The notes beneath the pieces were generated by a model. That model was not told the DNA's origin, made no database searches, and was given only the letters and a program-made list of their open reading frames with translations. This document shows positions 14,001 to 22,596 of a stretch of 64,000 nt of DNA, piece by piece. The DNA lies in the NCBI GenBank assembly GCA_030141605.1, contig JAQGDQ010000089.1, forward strand, positions 186,001 through 250,000. Reading direction: 5' to 3'. The stretch comes from Tubiluchus corallicola (lineage: Eukaryota; Priapulida; Priapulimorpha; Priapulimorphida; Tubiluchidae). Both the position numbers and the translations under genes were made by a program. Every line of letters begins with the position of its first letter. Positions within the stretch are counted from its first letter, which is position 1.

Positions 14001-17000
14001 CCCTTTGTAACTTGTTCTTGAGCCCCTGCAGCATAGACTGTACCACAGGTAAATTGTTTGGAAGCTCAGGATTCTCACTTCGGAATGGTATGGGCAATTG
14101 ATAGTGATTATCCTCAGTTAGGGTTACTGAATCCTCCCACAATTTGATCACCTTGACATCTTCTTTGGAATAATGATTTTCGTCTTCACACATTTCCATC
14201 TGCCAAAACTGGGCGACAATGCTGTCAAGATCTGCAGTGGCTTGGACATAGTTACTGATGATTGCTTTGCTGCTTGTGTACCCTATTGGCCCATTAAGAG
14301 CCCACCCTAGTATAGTCCTGGATGCCCAAGGAGCTCCTCGTGGCCCTGTTCTGACCTCTAATGGAATCATCGCGATAGGCACATCCTGACCAATCAAAAG
14401 CCCCACTTCAGGTTCTCCAAAACCGCCAGAGGTCAATGGTATGTCCTGCAAGTGTGGCCATTTTTTTAGGTCTTTCAATTCTGGCAGAGTTTCTCCCTTT
14501 AATCTTAGTGAAGGTCTGGTGTACACTTCAGGAAGCGTTATGCATTCATCTTTTTCCATGCTCATCACTTGCAAACTCACCACCTTGGCTGTAAATTCGC
14601 TATTTTCCCTTTCCAAAGTAGTCAGTGATAAGGCAACATCCTTTCCATCTACGCCCAATTTAGCGGCTAGCTCCTCAGTGCAAAATGTATTTGTGCTACC
14701 TGAATCCAAGAAAGCCAGAGTCTCGAGTGGCATTCTTTGTTTTTGAGATTGTACAAGAACCTTTACAACGGGTAAAATAATCCTTTTGCGCACTGTATAT
14801 CTTTCAACATAACCATTTTGGACAGAACACTTGCTGCTAGCTTCTCTCATATCGCTATCTTCATCATCCTGCCTGCCTTGCTTAAATTTACTCAGGTGTA
14901 AGAAAGTGGAATGGCTTCTTTGACAGACATTGCATCTTTTGCTCATACGACACTCATAGCTGCTATGATTGGGCTTTAAACATTTAAAGCAAAGTCTCTT
15001 CTCTCTGGCTAGCTCCAGTCTTTCTTCAGGCTTCATGGCATTAAAGTCTGCACATTCAGTTATAAAGTGTTCACCAGTGCAAATGCTACACGTAGATCTC
15101 TTCGATTCGCCTGCTATTTTAGATAAAAAACTTGTTTGGTAACTTGCTTTAGCATCCTTTCTTGTTGTGAGTTTCTGGGTTTCCTTTCTTTCTCGGTCGA
15201 TATATCCTAAATTCCCAAAAACTGGATCATTTGCCTCTAAAGCTGCTGTTTCCACAAAATGAACTACATCATCAATCGTTGGACTCCTTTCTTGGCTCAT
15301 TCTAATTTTATATGCCTCTGTCTTCCACCTTGTTTGGAGATAAATTGGGAGTTTCTCAAGTATACACAAAAGATTTGTTTGGTTATTTATTTCTTCTCTT
15401 TTGTTAATACTGGCCAGTATTCCTTGAGCCATTCTCAAGTCATCTGCAAAATGCATTAATTCTTCTCGGCCCTTAACAGCCTTCGTTTCTCTAATCTGTG
15501 TTAGCCAAGATTCAACTATGTTGTAAGAATTCCCAAACCGCTCATAAAGCATCTTCTTCGCCTTTGCGTAGGCCTCATTAGGAGGCATGAGCAAGCAGCT
15601 TTCCACCACCTTTCTTGCTCTTCCTGTACAATAATGTAGTAAGCGCAGAAGATTGGCATGACTATCTACAGAAACTCTCTCTACTGCATGTTCAAAAGTC
15701 TTCATAAACAGATGAAACTTTAATGGGTCTCCATCAAAATACATCATCTCCACCTTAGGCAAGCTTGCACTTTCAGAATTTATTTGCCGACTTATTTCTC
15801 CTGTGTGTGTTTTGTTTCCTTCGCTGTGAGCATGACATACATCGTCACATCTATTGTCACAACCACAACATCGTGTTGAGATTGGTGCACTTCCTTGAGA
15901 TGAATGATTTGGCTGTCTCACTGCTTCTTCACACATTTCAACCCACCGCTTTGTCTCATCCCTTTTATATGCAAGCAAAGATGGGAGTTCCTTCTTTTCT
16001 TCTTCTTCTACTTTCTCATCGACTTCAAACTTGGCGAGCACCCTTTCTTCAGCTTCCAGCATTTTAATTTCAGCTTGTTCTTCCAATTCGCTCATTTTCA
16101 TTTGATACAATCGCTGCTCCTTTTCTGCCTTTGCTCTTCTCTGATATTCACAAAGCTCAAGGTTTCTCATCTTTTCCATGATGGATGCCTTTGCTTGTAA
16201 AGCGGCTCTTTTTGCTGCTACCATGGCCCGTGCACTGGCAACACTGCTTACGCTTTTATAGCTGAGCTTTCCGCTACTCCCAGCAATGGAATGGTTGTCT
16301 TTACTATGTGACTGGTCGTGTTCATCCTGGATGGGTTTTAGACAAGAATTTATTTTTGCGTGCATTTCATTAACGTTTCCCATGACAAATTTATATCCCT
16401 CTCGCATCTTAGCAATCTCATCAGGGGTTCCATTACATTCCCTAACAGCTGCGTAACAATCTTCAAAGGAATTTTTGTAGTCTGTAACGATATTTTCTAA
16501 TTCAGCTTGCTTTAAAAGGAGCTCATCTTGCTTCCATTCTTGTAGATTTTTCATCAAGTAATTTATCTTTTTTGTTAATCGACCCTGCTGTGTACTTAGT
16601 CTTCTTTTGCATTCCTGTAAATATGCTGGGCAATCGTCACCCCCTAATGTTTGCTCCTTGTCGCCTTGTTCAACTGACTTTTCGAAGCCAATTGCCTCGG
16701 CTGAGAGATCAGTTTTTGGCTTGAAGAGATCCTTTTCCATATTTTGTCTGTTGACGTTGTGCACTTAAAACCTGCTCATTCTGCTTTGTTACCAAGCAAC
16801 ATTAACATAAGCTATATGATACACACTACATAAGCATTAAAAATTACAATCCTATTGTACTTAAATGTACATGTATCATTCTAAAGCTATAGTTGCTATT
16901 TGTACTTAAAACTTATCAGACGCTTAAAATGAGGCATAAATCCTAAGTTTCACCAAAGTTATTCAAACTGTCATTAAATACCCGGATTCTACGTGCCGGT

Positions 17001-19644
17001 AAACATACAAACATACAGACACCGTGTATCAGCAAACCTATGGCCTTAATATGTAGACAAGAACTTTACCACAGATCTCACACTTTAACATAAATCGTGG
17101 CTTGGTATAGCAGCAGTTCACTTACCATGTATTAATGTTATACCGATTAAAGAAAACGTAATTATTAAATTAAACCCCATATTGCAAATTAGTTCAACAT
17201 TCAACCATGCTTTCTGTTGAGCTTTCACAGGCTTAGGATAATGCTTGATTACGCATTGTAGATTATGTTGGGTAACTTAGTAGATTTTCGAATTTTTTAA
17301 GCAGGTACAGCACGGTGTAAATTTTGTCAAAATGAGCAGTCGATTCAGAGTTGTTCACTGAAAACATTTGACACAACGCAAACATTGCATAATATCATAT
17401 TTTCGAACTTCAATAAACTGTACACAATAAGTACCATATCTTTAACTTGCTTCGATTAGATCAGCTGATGCACGGCAGCGTGGGAGTTTACTACTTGGCT
17501 GGATTCCAGCAGGTCTGTTTACATTCGCCGTATCTGTTGCGGTTCATGTTACTAGTTCCCAGGGCTCCTTAGTTGAAGCTGTATATCATTGGAAGACAAT
17601 CGCGTGCGCTGTAGCTCGATGAAGGTTCACTGGGAGTCAGGTTCGCCCAGAGTACGTTTCTTCCTGACCTCTGCAAGGTCGCCTGCGTCACAGGCTTGTG
17701 TTCGATATTGATTGGTTGCTCGCTGCACGGCATTCACTACATTTACTACGTCGCACCGGTGTGTAAGATGCTGATTGGCTGTTCGTCTGGACAGTGAAGC
17801 AGGTTACTAGGACTGCCTGTAAAATGTTGCTGGAAGAGTAATTTTCAAGGCTTAGACAGCTTTTTACTGACGATTATTGTCTTTTCAGGCAATGATCTAT
17901 TGTCCAAAATTATGCCACCAGGTTCTCTGGTATCTGGCCTCCTCGTCGACTATAATACTGTTTCTCGTAACACTGGCATAACAAATAGATTTATTCGCAA
18001 ATAATGATAGAATATTGAAGTGTACTACAGCCATGGTGGAAGAGCCGATAATAAACTGTTGTGAACAGAAAGCCTTCACTATTTGATTCATGCTCCAAAG
18101 TCGTTTATTCTAAACAGAATAATAAAAAGAACATTAACAAGTAAGAAAATGAATAAAATGATAAACTGAAGCTCAGTAAATACAAAGAAGTCAACTTATT
18201 GGCAAAGTACTTTCTCAAACTTGAGAGATTGAATTCACAACTTAATTAAATTACTTAAATTGATGTAACTCACATCGTTGGCTCTTCGTCAAGATTTAAA
18301 ATTTCTCAAGGTACAAAATTCGGTTATGACTAAACGATGTTATTAAATGTAACACAATAACGACAAAAACATTGCTGTGATAAAAAAAACACGACCACCA
18401 TTGTTCCCCTCCTGTCCTTTCCTCCTCACTCGTAGAGGGCACCACCTTCCAATACATAGGTGTCGTTATGCATATTGCCGTTACACTATCTCTATGGTAA
18501 AAATATTTTGTCGTGTAAGCATGCAGCTTGCAATTGTCCCACTTTGTCCCATAATCCCATTCCTTGTTTTATAAGGCCGTTTTGTAATTATAACTTGATA
18601 TTCTCATGCTTATAAAATTTAAGTCTAATAGTTATTGTACATTGTACATTTAGCAGACCGTCAACTTAGTGATTCTTCAGAAACCCTTTCTTCAACTTCT
18701 TCTTCATCACATGATGAGACGAAGCCAGTCATCCATCACGCAGAAGTTGAGAATGACCAGGATCCACCTGAAGATTTGGAATGGGACCCAACTGACAGTA
18801 CAGAATTACTAAATGTAAAGTTTAAAAATTCATGCTATTATTATAATATTCTATTGCTAAGCATGTTATAATAAGAAATATTTGGTATAATAATTTAGAT
18901 GGAGAGCACTAATTGCCTAAGGATTGTATGGCAGGTCCTAGAATGCATGGCTTCACTATCACATTCTATAATGTGACCCTGTTGTCCTCAGAGCTACTTG
19001 TAAATTGATTTTCTGTTGTCATCAGCCATATTAACAACATTATTGCCGTGTTGTTACTATTCTTATCATTGTAGCCATCATCCATGTTTATAACCATCAT
19101 TTCTTTTTTTCTCTATGCATTCTCTTTGCCATGTTTGTTTTCACTGTTACTTTTTGCAGAGATCCGGCATGCCAGGTGAATCGGTAAGATATGGAGATCC
19201 AGGAAATGAATATAAAGAAAATCATTTTGACGAAGATGAAGAAAGTGATTCAGATGATGACTTTTACAGTGCTAAAGATGGACGATTATCACCCATACAT
19301 GAAGAAGTAAAGGTAATTTTTGAATACTTAACAGATACTGTAGAACGATGTGCACCTAAAACAGTTAAGTATGTTCAGTGCATTAGAAGTGCTCCCAACT
19401 TCTTCCATCCAAGTGTTAGTTGCATGAGTTGCATCATAAAAATGAATCACAGATCAGACTTGAATTGCATGGCAATTTTTTCTGTTTATATGGTATGTGA
19501 TTTAATTGTTAGTTGTTATGATGTCATCCGTTACATGTTTTTCTCTAGTCTGCAGGGATAGCAATTGCTGCACCTCTGGCTACTATCGATGAATTCAGAT
19601 ATCCAATAGCTGACAGTGTTCGGAATAGCATGGTTGATCCTTAG
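911..19644 (+). CDS. C-terminal part of a single-pass membrane protein with a long acidic tail (possibly neurexin-like), 5' partial
   Basis: Eight exons join in frame: 911-1095, 1948-2050, 3103-3273, 7749-7958, 8667-8753, 18654-18814, 19160-19312 and 19549-19644 (TAG at 19642). All introns are GT-AG and the phases (0,1,1,1,1,0,0) all close, giving about 387 residues. The start lies upstream of the window. Visible order: ectodomain stalk, transmembrane helix (AIIIIVILLVIVVICIAVYA), Lys/Arg-rich juxtamembrane segment, then a roughly 260-residue cytoplasmic tail with Asp/Glu and Ser clusters, ending NSMVDP. A stalk segment (LLRPLES..DPNVEVVGPG) resembles the region after the last laminin-G domain of neurexins. 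However, the tail lacks the neurexin C-terminal EYYV and I do not recognise it, so the family call is weak. The 5th intron holds an antisense BEL/Pao element. Exon 7 could also end at 19306 (GAA|GTAAAG), dropping two residues. Confidence 0.75.
3103..3273 (+). CDS. Transmembrane exon of the first membrane-protein gene
   Basis: Acceptor TTTTATAG at 3102 and donor CAAG|GTTAGT at 3274; phase 1 in and out. The exon encodes about 20 almost uninterrupted aliphatic residues (Ile/Val/Leu, one Cys) followed by YAYKSNQSAKKRKAE. This positive-inside pattern makes it a type I single-pass protein with everything downstream cytoplasmic. A Gln/Lys/Glu-rich helical stretch (about 25 residues) follows. Confidence 0.8.
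3328..3749. mobile_element. MITE-like element with about 40-bp terminal inverted repeats
   Basis: The left arm (about 3328-3369) and right arm (about 3707-3749) are inverted copies. Both contain AATAAAAATGACA, a (C/CC)CACTTAAG junction and AAGAAAAGACATGG, with a few mismatches. The 335-bp centre has no reading frame. Because the similarity runs right through the AT-rich ends, I cannot fix the exact termini or a target duplication, so the superfamily is undetermined. Confidence 0.5.
4531..4653. repeat. Imperfect hairpin (23-bp arms)
   Basis: CTGGCGTGTGCATGGTAAAG.. at 4548-4570 pairs with ..CTTTACCATGAATGCGCCAG at 4631-4653 (20 of 23 positions by eye). A small CCCCC-TTATA-GGGGG inverted motif lies just upstream at 4531-4545. 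A further copy of ATGGTAAAGTG occurs at 5040. It may be the core of a small foldback element. Confidence 0.4.
5795..5875 (-). mobile_element. tRNA-derived SINE fragment
   Basis: On the minus strand the sequence reads like a tRNA: an A-box-like TAGCTCAAACAGTAGAGCA, an anticodon arm CCTGC-CACGTAA-GCAGG (anticodon CGT, Thr-like) and a B-box-like GGGTTCAAATCC. The T stem and acceptor stem do not pair properly, so I call a SINE head or tRNA pseudogene rather than a functional tRNA. Confidence 0.5.
7749..8753 (+). CDS. Cytoplasmic-tail exons 4-5 of the first membrane-protein gene
   Basis: Exons 7749-7958 and 8667-8753 are both phase 1 to phase 1 and therefore individually skippable in frame. They encode a hydrophilic segment (ERDADPDDGIEMKPLMKAE, then Gln/Pro-rich) and a short block GILGIPVDPNANIYDDAHPV. 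No known domain is recognised. Donors are CCAG|GTTAGA and GCAG|GTATAA. Confidence 0.7.
8105..8175 (+). mobile_element. tRNA-like SINE fragment
   Basis: TAGCTTAATTGGTTAATCAC resembles a tRNA D-arm/A box, and 30-35 bases later CAGTTCAATACC resembles a B box. Stems are poorly formed and no proper 3' acceptor is seen, so this is a degenerate tRNA-derived repeat. Confidence 0.35.
8754..10404. other. Intron 5 of the first gene, part left of the BEL insertion
   Basis: Apart from the LINE remnant at about 9340-9790 I see nothing recognisable here. The stretch ends with the CTATC target site of the BEL/Pao insertion. Confidence 0.5.
9340..9790 (-). pseudogene. Degenerate non-LTR retrotransposon reverse transcriptase (C-terminal part)
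   Basis: The minus strand encodes, with frameshifts and stops, a run typical of non-LTR retrotransposon RT C-termini: YLGILLG.EADI, then PVLYNSE, then RRLYRILLGIKWP, then KISNQDLY, then RLRWIGHVIRLL. The order and spacing match the thumb and post-RT region of many LINE families. Premature stops (for example after VLAKKEE) make it a dead 5'-truncated copy in the intron of the first gene. I cannot fix the clade by eye. Confidence 0.7.
10405..10833 (-). repeat. 3' LTR of the BEL/Pao element
   Basis: This 429-bp copy runs from TGTTGTGAACAG to GCCGTTACA on the + strand and lies downstream of the polyprotein in its own orientation. Compared with the other LTR it reads TTATTCAAA where the partner has TTACTTAAA, and GGGCAGCACC where the partner has GGGCACCACC. 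Confidence 0.93.
10834..10850 (-). other. Polypurine tract of the BEL/Pao element
   Basis: On the minus strand TTTAGAGGGGGAG directly abuts the TGTAACGG start of the 3' LTR. This is the expected position and composition of the plus-strand DNA primer site. Confidence 0.75.
10891..16764 (-). CDS. BEL/Pao gag-pol polyprotein, 1957 aa, uninterrupted
   Basis: A single open frame with no internal stop. Approximate residues: Lys/Glu-rich coiled-coil gag region 30-270; retrotransposon gag domain (DUF1759 type) about 330-490; two C-x2-C-x4-H-x4-C zinc knuckles at about 557-572 and 588-601; aspartic protease (DUF1758 type) with LDSGST near 687; reverse transcriptase with FYVDD at about 1098-1102; RNase H-like region from FSDASE near 1277; integrase HHCC zinc finger about 1593-1640 (H..H..C-x2-C in HYHEENCHAGC and CRRC); catalytic Asp in VGVDCFG near 1665, Asp in RSDHGTN near 1728 and Glu in GGCWERM near 1777; and a C-terminal DUF5641-like segment. 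Length and order are normal for BEL/Pao. No env-like frame follows. The start ATG at 16764 is followed by a second in-frame Met at codon 9. Confidence 0.95.
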   Translation of the reverse strand: MHNVNRQNMEKDLFKPKTDLSAEAIGFEKSVEQGDKEQTLGGDDCPAYLQECKRRLSTQQGRLTKKINYLMKNLQEWKQDELLLKQAELENIVTDYKNSFEDCYAAVRECNGTPDEIAKMREGYKFVMGNVNEMHAKINSCLKPIQDEHDQSHSKDNHSIAGSSGKLSYKSVSSVASARAMVAAKRAALQAKASIMEKMRNLELCEYQRRAKAEKEQRLYQMKMSELEEQAEIKMLEAEERVLAKFEVDEKVEEEEKKELPSLLAYKRDETKRWVEMCEEAVRQPNHSSQGSAPISTRCCGCDNRCDDVCHAHSEGNKTHTGEISRQINSESASLPKVEMMYFDGDPLKFHLFMKTFEHAVERVSVDSHANLLRLLHYCTGRARKVVESCLLMPPNEAYAKAKKMLYERFGNSYNIVESWLTQIRETKAVKGREELMHFADDLRMAQGILASINKREEINNQTNLLCILEKLPIYLQTRWKTEAYKIRMSQERSPTIDDVVHFVETAALEANDPVFGNLGYIDRERKETQKLTTRKDAKASYQTSFLSKIAGESKRSTCSICTGEHFITECADFNAMKPEERLELAREKRLCFKCLKPNHSSYECRMSKRCNVCQRSHSTFLHLSKFKQGRQDDEDSDMREASSKCSVQNGYVERYTVRKRIILPVVKVLVQSQKQRMPLETLAFLDSGSTNTFCTEELAAKLGVDGKDVALSLTTLERENSEFTAKVVSLQVMSMEKDECITLPEVYTRPSLRLKGETLPELKDLKKWPHLQDIPLTSGGFGEPEVGLLIGQDVPIAMIPLEVRTGPRGAPWASRTILGWALNGPIGYTSSKAIISNYVQATADLDSIVAQFWQMEMCEDENHYSKEDVKVIKLWEDSVTLTEDNHYQLPIPFRSENPELPNNLPVVQSMLQGLKNKLQRDNALLEKYTAEISNMLNKGYAEEINAKGVNGRPGKIWYLPHFAVRNTNKPDKTRIVFNCAVQFAGTTLNRNVMQGPVLTNKLIGVLLRFRENQIALMADIECMFHQVKVPAEDRDVLRFLWWENGCLNTEPKVYRMTVHTFGGIWCPSVAAFALQSVAKHNRHLYDENIIQTLLKDFYVDDCLTSTVNEEKAKHMRQKLTDLLARGGFRLTKWCSNSRSVLESIPEEERGKGVKNLDLEAHTLPVERALGIFWDMEIDQFKIHVNQRQKPLTRRGLLSVVSSVYDPAGIISPFVLRAKLMFQEETRLRKAWDEPLEEHTARKWKVWQEELMTLENMMVARCLKPEHFGTVNNTQLHHFSDASEVAFGTVSYVRFENNDGKVHVSFILGKSRLAPMRGMTIPRLELSAAMLSARVDHILRQEFNMHIDESIFWTDSSIVLGYLNNEVARYKTFVANRLAVIQELTSPQQWHHLPGADNPADDATRGIAALDLVKESRWINGPTFLKGKREQWPKIGDSIKGKDVSDDSEIKKSPMVVYTSKAVEKDDNVIDMLCEHYSNLHRLKRCVAYLLRLKRLLRDKVLKRVRTMSKHTALSLKELMEAEEEIIRHVQYIHFKEELTGQNVLKTSHLYQLDPQKSDKGILVVGGRLAKAPLAKQAKHPIILPKDHVFSRLVVRHYHEENCHAGCNYTMSVVRGKFWIIGLRTIARKAIKDCRRCRHLYAPTLGQKMADLPSDRISRDSVFSSVGVDCFGPFCVKRGRTSAKRYGCLFTCMAVRSIHLEVLFDMTTDNFVNALFRFISKRGKPNVIRSDHGTNIVGADRELQKAMLGWNHQNITSQLHQRNIEWEYNPPAASHMGGCWERMIRSVRRILVHLLDGQTLDDEGLSTVFCLTEAIINGRPLTPISDDPKDAEPLTPNHLLLAHNAASLPRGVFSESDRYRRKWRHIQHLVNVFWSRWTREYLSSLQQRNKWTVPKRNLKVNDVVLVKETTPRNLWPLGKVEQVHVGEDGLVRSATLKVKAGFLERPIHKLCLLEGAD
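16765..18056 (-). other. 5' leader of the BEL/Pao element
   Basis: About 1.3 kb between the 5' LTR and the polyprotein start. No open frame of note is found. A primer binding site should begin next to the LTR (minus strand GTTTATTATCGGCTC), but it does not start with the usual TGG, so I cannot assign the priming tRNA. Confidence 0.6.
18057..18485 (-). repeat. 5' LTR of the BEL/Pao element
   Basis: A 429-bp direct copy of the LTR at 10405-10833, upstream of the polyprotein in element orientation and therefore carrying its promoter. It is followed on the + strand by the CTATC target duplication. Confidence 0.93.
18654..19644 (+). CDS. Cytoplasmic-tail exons 6-8 and stop of the first membrane-protein gene
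   Basis: Exons 18654-18814, 19160-19312 and 19549-19644. They encode a Ser-rich run (SSETLSSTSSSSHDE), acidic segments (EDEESDSDDDFYSAKDGRLSP, which read like casein-kinase-2-type sites) and a more hydrophobic C-terminus (AGIAIAAPLATIDEFRYP) ending MVDP. The last residues do not fit a PDZ ligand. Exon 6 begins only 168 bp beyond the edge of the BEL/Pao insertion. Confidence 0.7.
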
Positions 19645-20430
19645 TTTTGTCAATAGTGTAAGTACATGTGAGCGAAACTCTTTATCAGTGTTACAAAATA
19701 TATTTAAACATGCAGGAATATAAGTGAATATTGTATACTATCAAATTATAAGACCTCTGTTGTTCTGCCACAAATAGGATTACCCTGTCTGCATGATGCA
19801 TGCTGATTTACTAATTACAATTTTTTGTATTAATGAAATAATATTTAAAATATTTCGTCTTTTGTAAATACAATTATATGGTCATACGTTTCTCAGTGAC
19901 TCAGTCATTATAAGGAATGCACAATTGAAAAAAATCAGGGCTTTTTAATTATGGACAACTATCAAATTTGTTCTCAAAAAGTCAAATTCTAGGTAATAAT
20001 GTAATATTTTAACAGTATGTACTTTTGTTATTCAGAATTCAGCTGTTCAGTATAATACTTTGTTACAGTCGTTCCAGTCCAATTGTTTATATCGTTAGTT
20101 ATATATTTTAGGTACTATTTAATGCCATGTATACCACGAGGTACTTGCATCGAAGGAAAAAGATGGTGTTTTTCTTTTGTATCGCTGCCTTGGACTTCTA
20201 AAATACTACACAAAAGCATCAGTACTGCATTATGAGATCTGCACAACGTCTTATAATCACCATGATGACTACTTTTATAATTACGTTATCATGCTGACGG
20301 TAAATGTTATTATATGCATTGCAAAATTACATTGGAAATTTTTCAAAGGCAGTGATTTGTGAAGGCACAAGGCGTAAAATGTAGTTTATTATTACTTCAT
20401 TTAACTGATATTTCTGCAATAAATTGTGAA
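19645..20430 (+). other. Probable 3' UTR and polyadenylation signal of the first gene
   Basis: Non-coding AT-rich sequence follows the TAG at 19642-19644. The first clear AATAAA downstream that I notice is at 20418-20423, with a later one near 20714. The 3' end is therefore likely near 20440, but no transcript evidence is available. Confidence 0.4.
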
Positions 20431-20639
20431 AATCTGTAATATAAAAGTGCATATAGTAAAAACCCGCAAGTGACCTAGAGTAGAATTTATTATTATTGCC
20501 TTTACATTTGTATTTTCTTATTGTCTGCATATATGCCATAATTGTGGTAGAGGTAATCTCTGCACGTAGCTGTCACGTTATCACGCATAACAGTACTATG
20601 CGATTGGATTACTAAACCCCCACAGGATGAGTGTGAAGC

Positions 20640-21680
20640 TGTAGAAGTTATGGATTCATACTACTTATTAATAAGTTCTGTTAATGCTTCAGAAACTTTA
20701 CCCTTATGCTGCTCAATAAACAATAGTTTCATGGCATTTTCTTGTAACGTTGTGGATCCATGAATCAGCCAGCTGTGTTGCTCTGGACAAGAAACAATTA
20801 AATTACATTAACTTTTTTGCCATTTCTCATTAAGTTTCAGTTATGTAGTAGATTTAGCATTAATTTCTACCATACAAAAAATCGATGTGTTAATACTACT
20901 CTCTTATTCCATATTGCCTCAGACCCATACTACTCATTGAAATAAGTTTGCTATAATGTTCTAAAAACTACCTGTTCATATTATTCATTAATTGGATTAG
21001 TGCAGCAATGTACAATTGCTATAGATTTAAATATCATGCGGGCTGATCCATTGATTGTTTTACTTGAAATTCAAACCAAAACGTCCACACTTACTAGTGA
21101 CCACACTGTGGCTGATGAGTTTACTGTTAATATTAATAAATAGCCGTTAGAACGCTGCATTTCATATTACTGCAGTGAAATAAAAATAAAAGATCCACAC
21201 TAGTGAATAGGCCAGTCTTTTGCAATTGTTTAAAAGCCACAGGTCCATACTACTAAATGATGCGTTTAATTGCTACAATGGTTAAAACCATAAACATAAT
21301 ATTCAAGAAATGGGTTCAGTGGTCCAAACTTTACACTAACAAGGTAAAAACTGAACTAATTTGGTTATTCCACTAAATGGACGTATAAATCAATAGGTCT
21401 ATGTACCACTCATTAGTGTAGCAGGGTAATTGACAAGAATACTGACAAGAATAAATCTTATTACAGTAATAGAAAAATCTGAGACTAAAGAGAAAGAAAT
21501 TAAGAGATGACATTTCTGTCTTCGTGCAGCTTTGGTACCATTAATGACGCAAAGGCCCATTAATGATGTACTCATCAATTTATTATTCTGTAAGCCCTAC
21601 TGGTAAACCAAACTGCCACTACAGAAGGCTTGTAAGCCATCCGTAAACTACAGACCCGTACTACTCGCTCACGTGGCGAG
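20640..21680. repeat. Degenerate repeated motif GGTCCATACTACTNATTAGTG
   Basis: Variants of a roughly 20-base motif recur about every 80-250 bases: near 20653 (GATTCATACTACTTATTAA), 20926 (GACCCATACTACTCATTGA), 21085, 21192, 21243 (GGTCCATACTACTAAATGA), 21322, 21401 (GTACCACTCATTAGTG) and 21652 (GACCCGTACTACTCGCTCA). They look like a decayed long-unit tandem array or several fragments of one repeat family. The sequences between them align poorly by eye. Confidence 0.35.
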
Positions 21681-22019
21681 ATTAATTTTGTTGTAACGCT
21701 GAATGCTATACAAATCCATATTGTGCTTGAATGCATGACGAATACTTTGTATGTTGTGAAGCTGTTGAATAAAAAAAGTTGTAACGGCATTAGAAATCAC
21801 TATTAAAGTTAATTTTACAGGAAAAGTGACTTTAAATAAAAAATGTTTTCCCGCAAATGATGTTACATGTTTGGATTTTTACATGTTGAAATTTCTGATT
21901 CGTATATTAACTGCGCATTGGGCAGTATAAAAATTAAAAAGACTATGATGAAGAATTATAGTATCTAGCAAAATTAGTACAGTACTGTATCGAAAAATAA
22001 AATAATAAAACAATTAATA

Positions 22020-22440
22020 GTATCTTGCCGCCGTTTGCGCTAGCGCTGCGAGCGTCACTAGATTTGATTTTGAAAGCTTGCTGACTCCAATCCCAAAAAC
22101 CTGTTCTTTTCTATACAGGTAAAGCGGGCGCACATAGTAGCATGACAAAGAGGGTTGTTTGCAGAAAGTTTATCAAAGCTTAAAGCTCCAAATAAGTTTA
22201 ACTGTGTCAAAATATTATGTAGAAGTAAGCTACACATAGATTTAAACGACGATCGTGCAAGAATTTAATAACGAACAGTTGTTACAGTTTTTTCTTTAAC
22301 CTTGCTTCCTTAGCTCTGAAGTGGACACGCCCCGAGCAAGCACAGGTAAAATAAACGTGAGTCGTGACGTCACCGTCATGTCCGTCCTCGAGGCTGTTGG
22401 TATGCGTCGCCTTCGCCGTTAAATTAAAATTTTGTTTTGC
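22020..22440 (+). promoter_or_regulatory. Candidate promoter/5' exon region of the neuroglian gene
   Basis: This interval is visibly richer in G+C and CpG than its surroundings and lies 1.2-1.6 kb before the first coding exon. It contains a perfect CRE palindrome GTGACGTCAC at 22364-22373 and a donor-like CACAG|GTAAAA near 22335. The coding start follows a good acceptor (TTCTTATTTTAG, g at 23611), so an upstream non-coding exon is expected, and this is the best place for it. No TATA box or transcript evidence is available. Confidence 0.35.
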
Positions 22441-22596
22441 GTTTTATTTATTTCAAGGAATAGATTCTTAGTTGCAATTGTTGATACTTTGAGGTATGAA
22501 CGATTTTTTGTTTATTATAATTGCGAGCACTTAGCTAGCTGTTTATTAAGTTATTTAAGCTGATAAACGCTGTGTTTGGAATTTGGGAATGGCTTA

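Larger units (their letters stand above)
10405..18485 (-). mobile_element. Full-length young BEL/Pao LTR retrotransposon, 8081 bp
   Basis: Two 429-bp direct LTRs (10405-10833 and 18057-18485) flank a long minus-strand gag-pol reading frame. The element is bordered by a 5-bp target duplication CTATC (10400-10404 and 18486-18490), and each LTR is bounded by TG..CA. By eye the LTRs differ at only three positions (about 99.3% identity), which implies recent insertion. A purine tract on the minus strand (AGAGGGGGAG) sits directly before the 3' LTR. The polyprotein has the BEL/Pao order gag, aspartic protease, RT, RNase H, integrase. It sits antisense in an intron of the first membrane-protein gene, so it would be removed with the intron unless its own signals interfere. 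Confidence 0.95.

Noticed and set aside
18377-18574. Plus-strand open frame over the BEL LTR
   Set aside because: It spans the LTR boundary and target duplication; a chance frame in the LTR.
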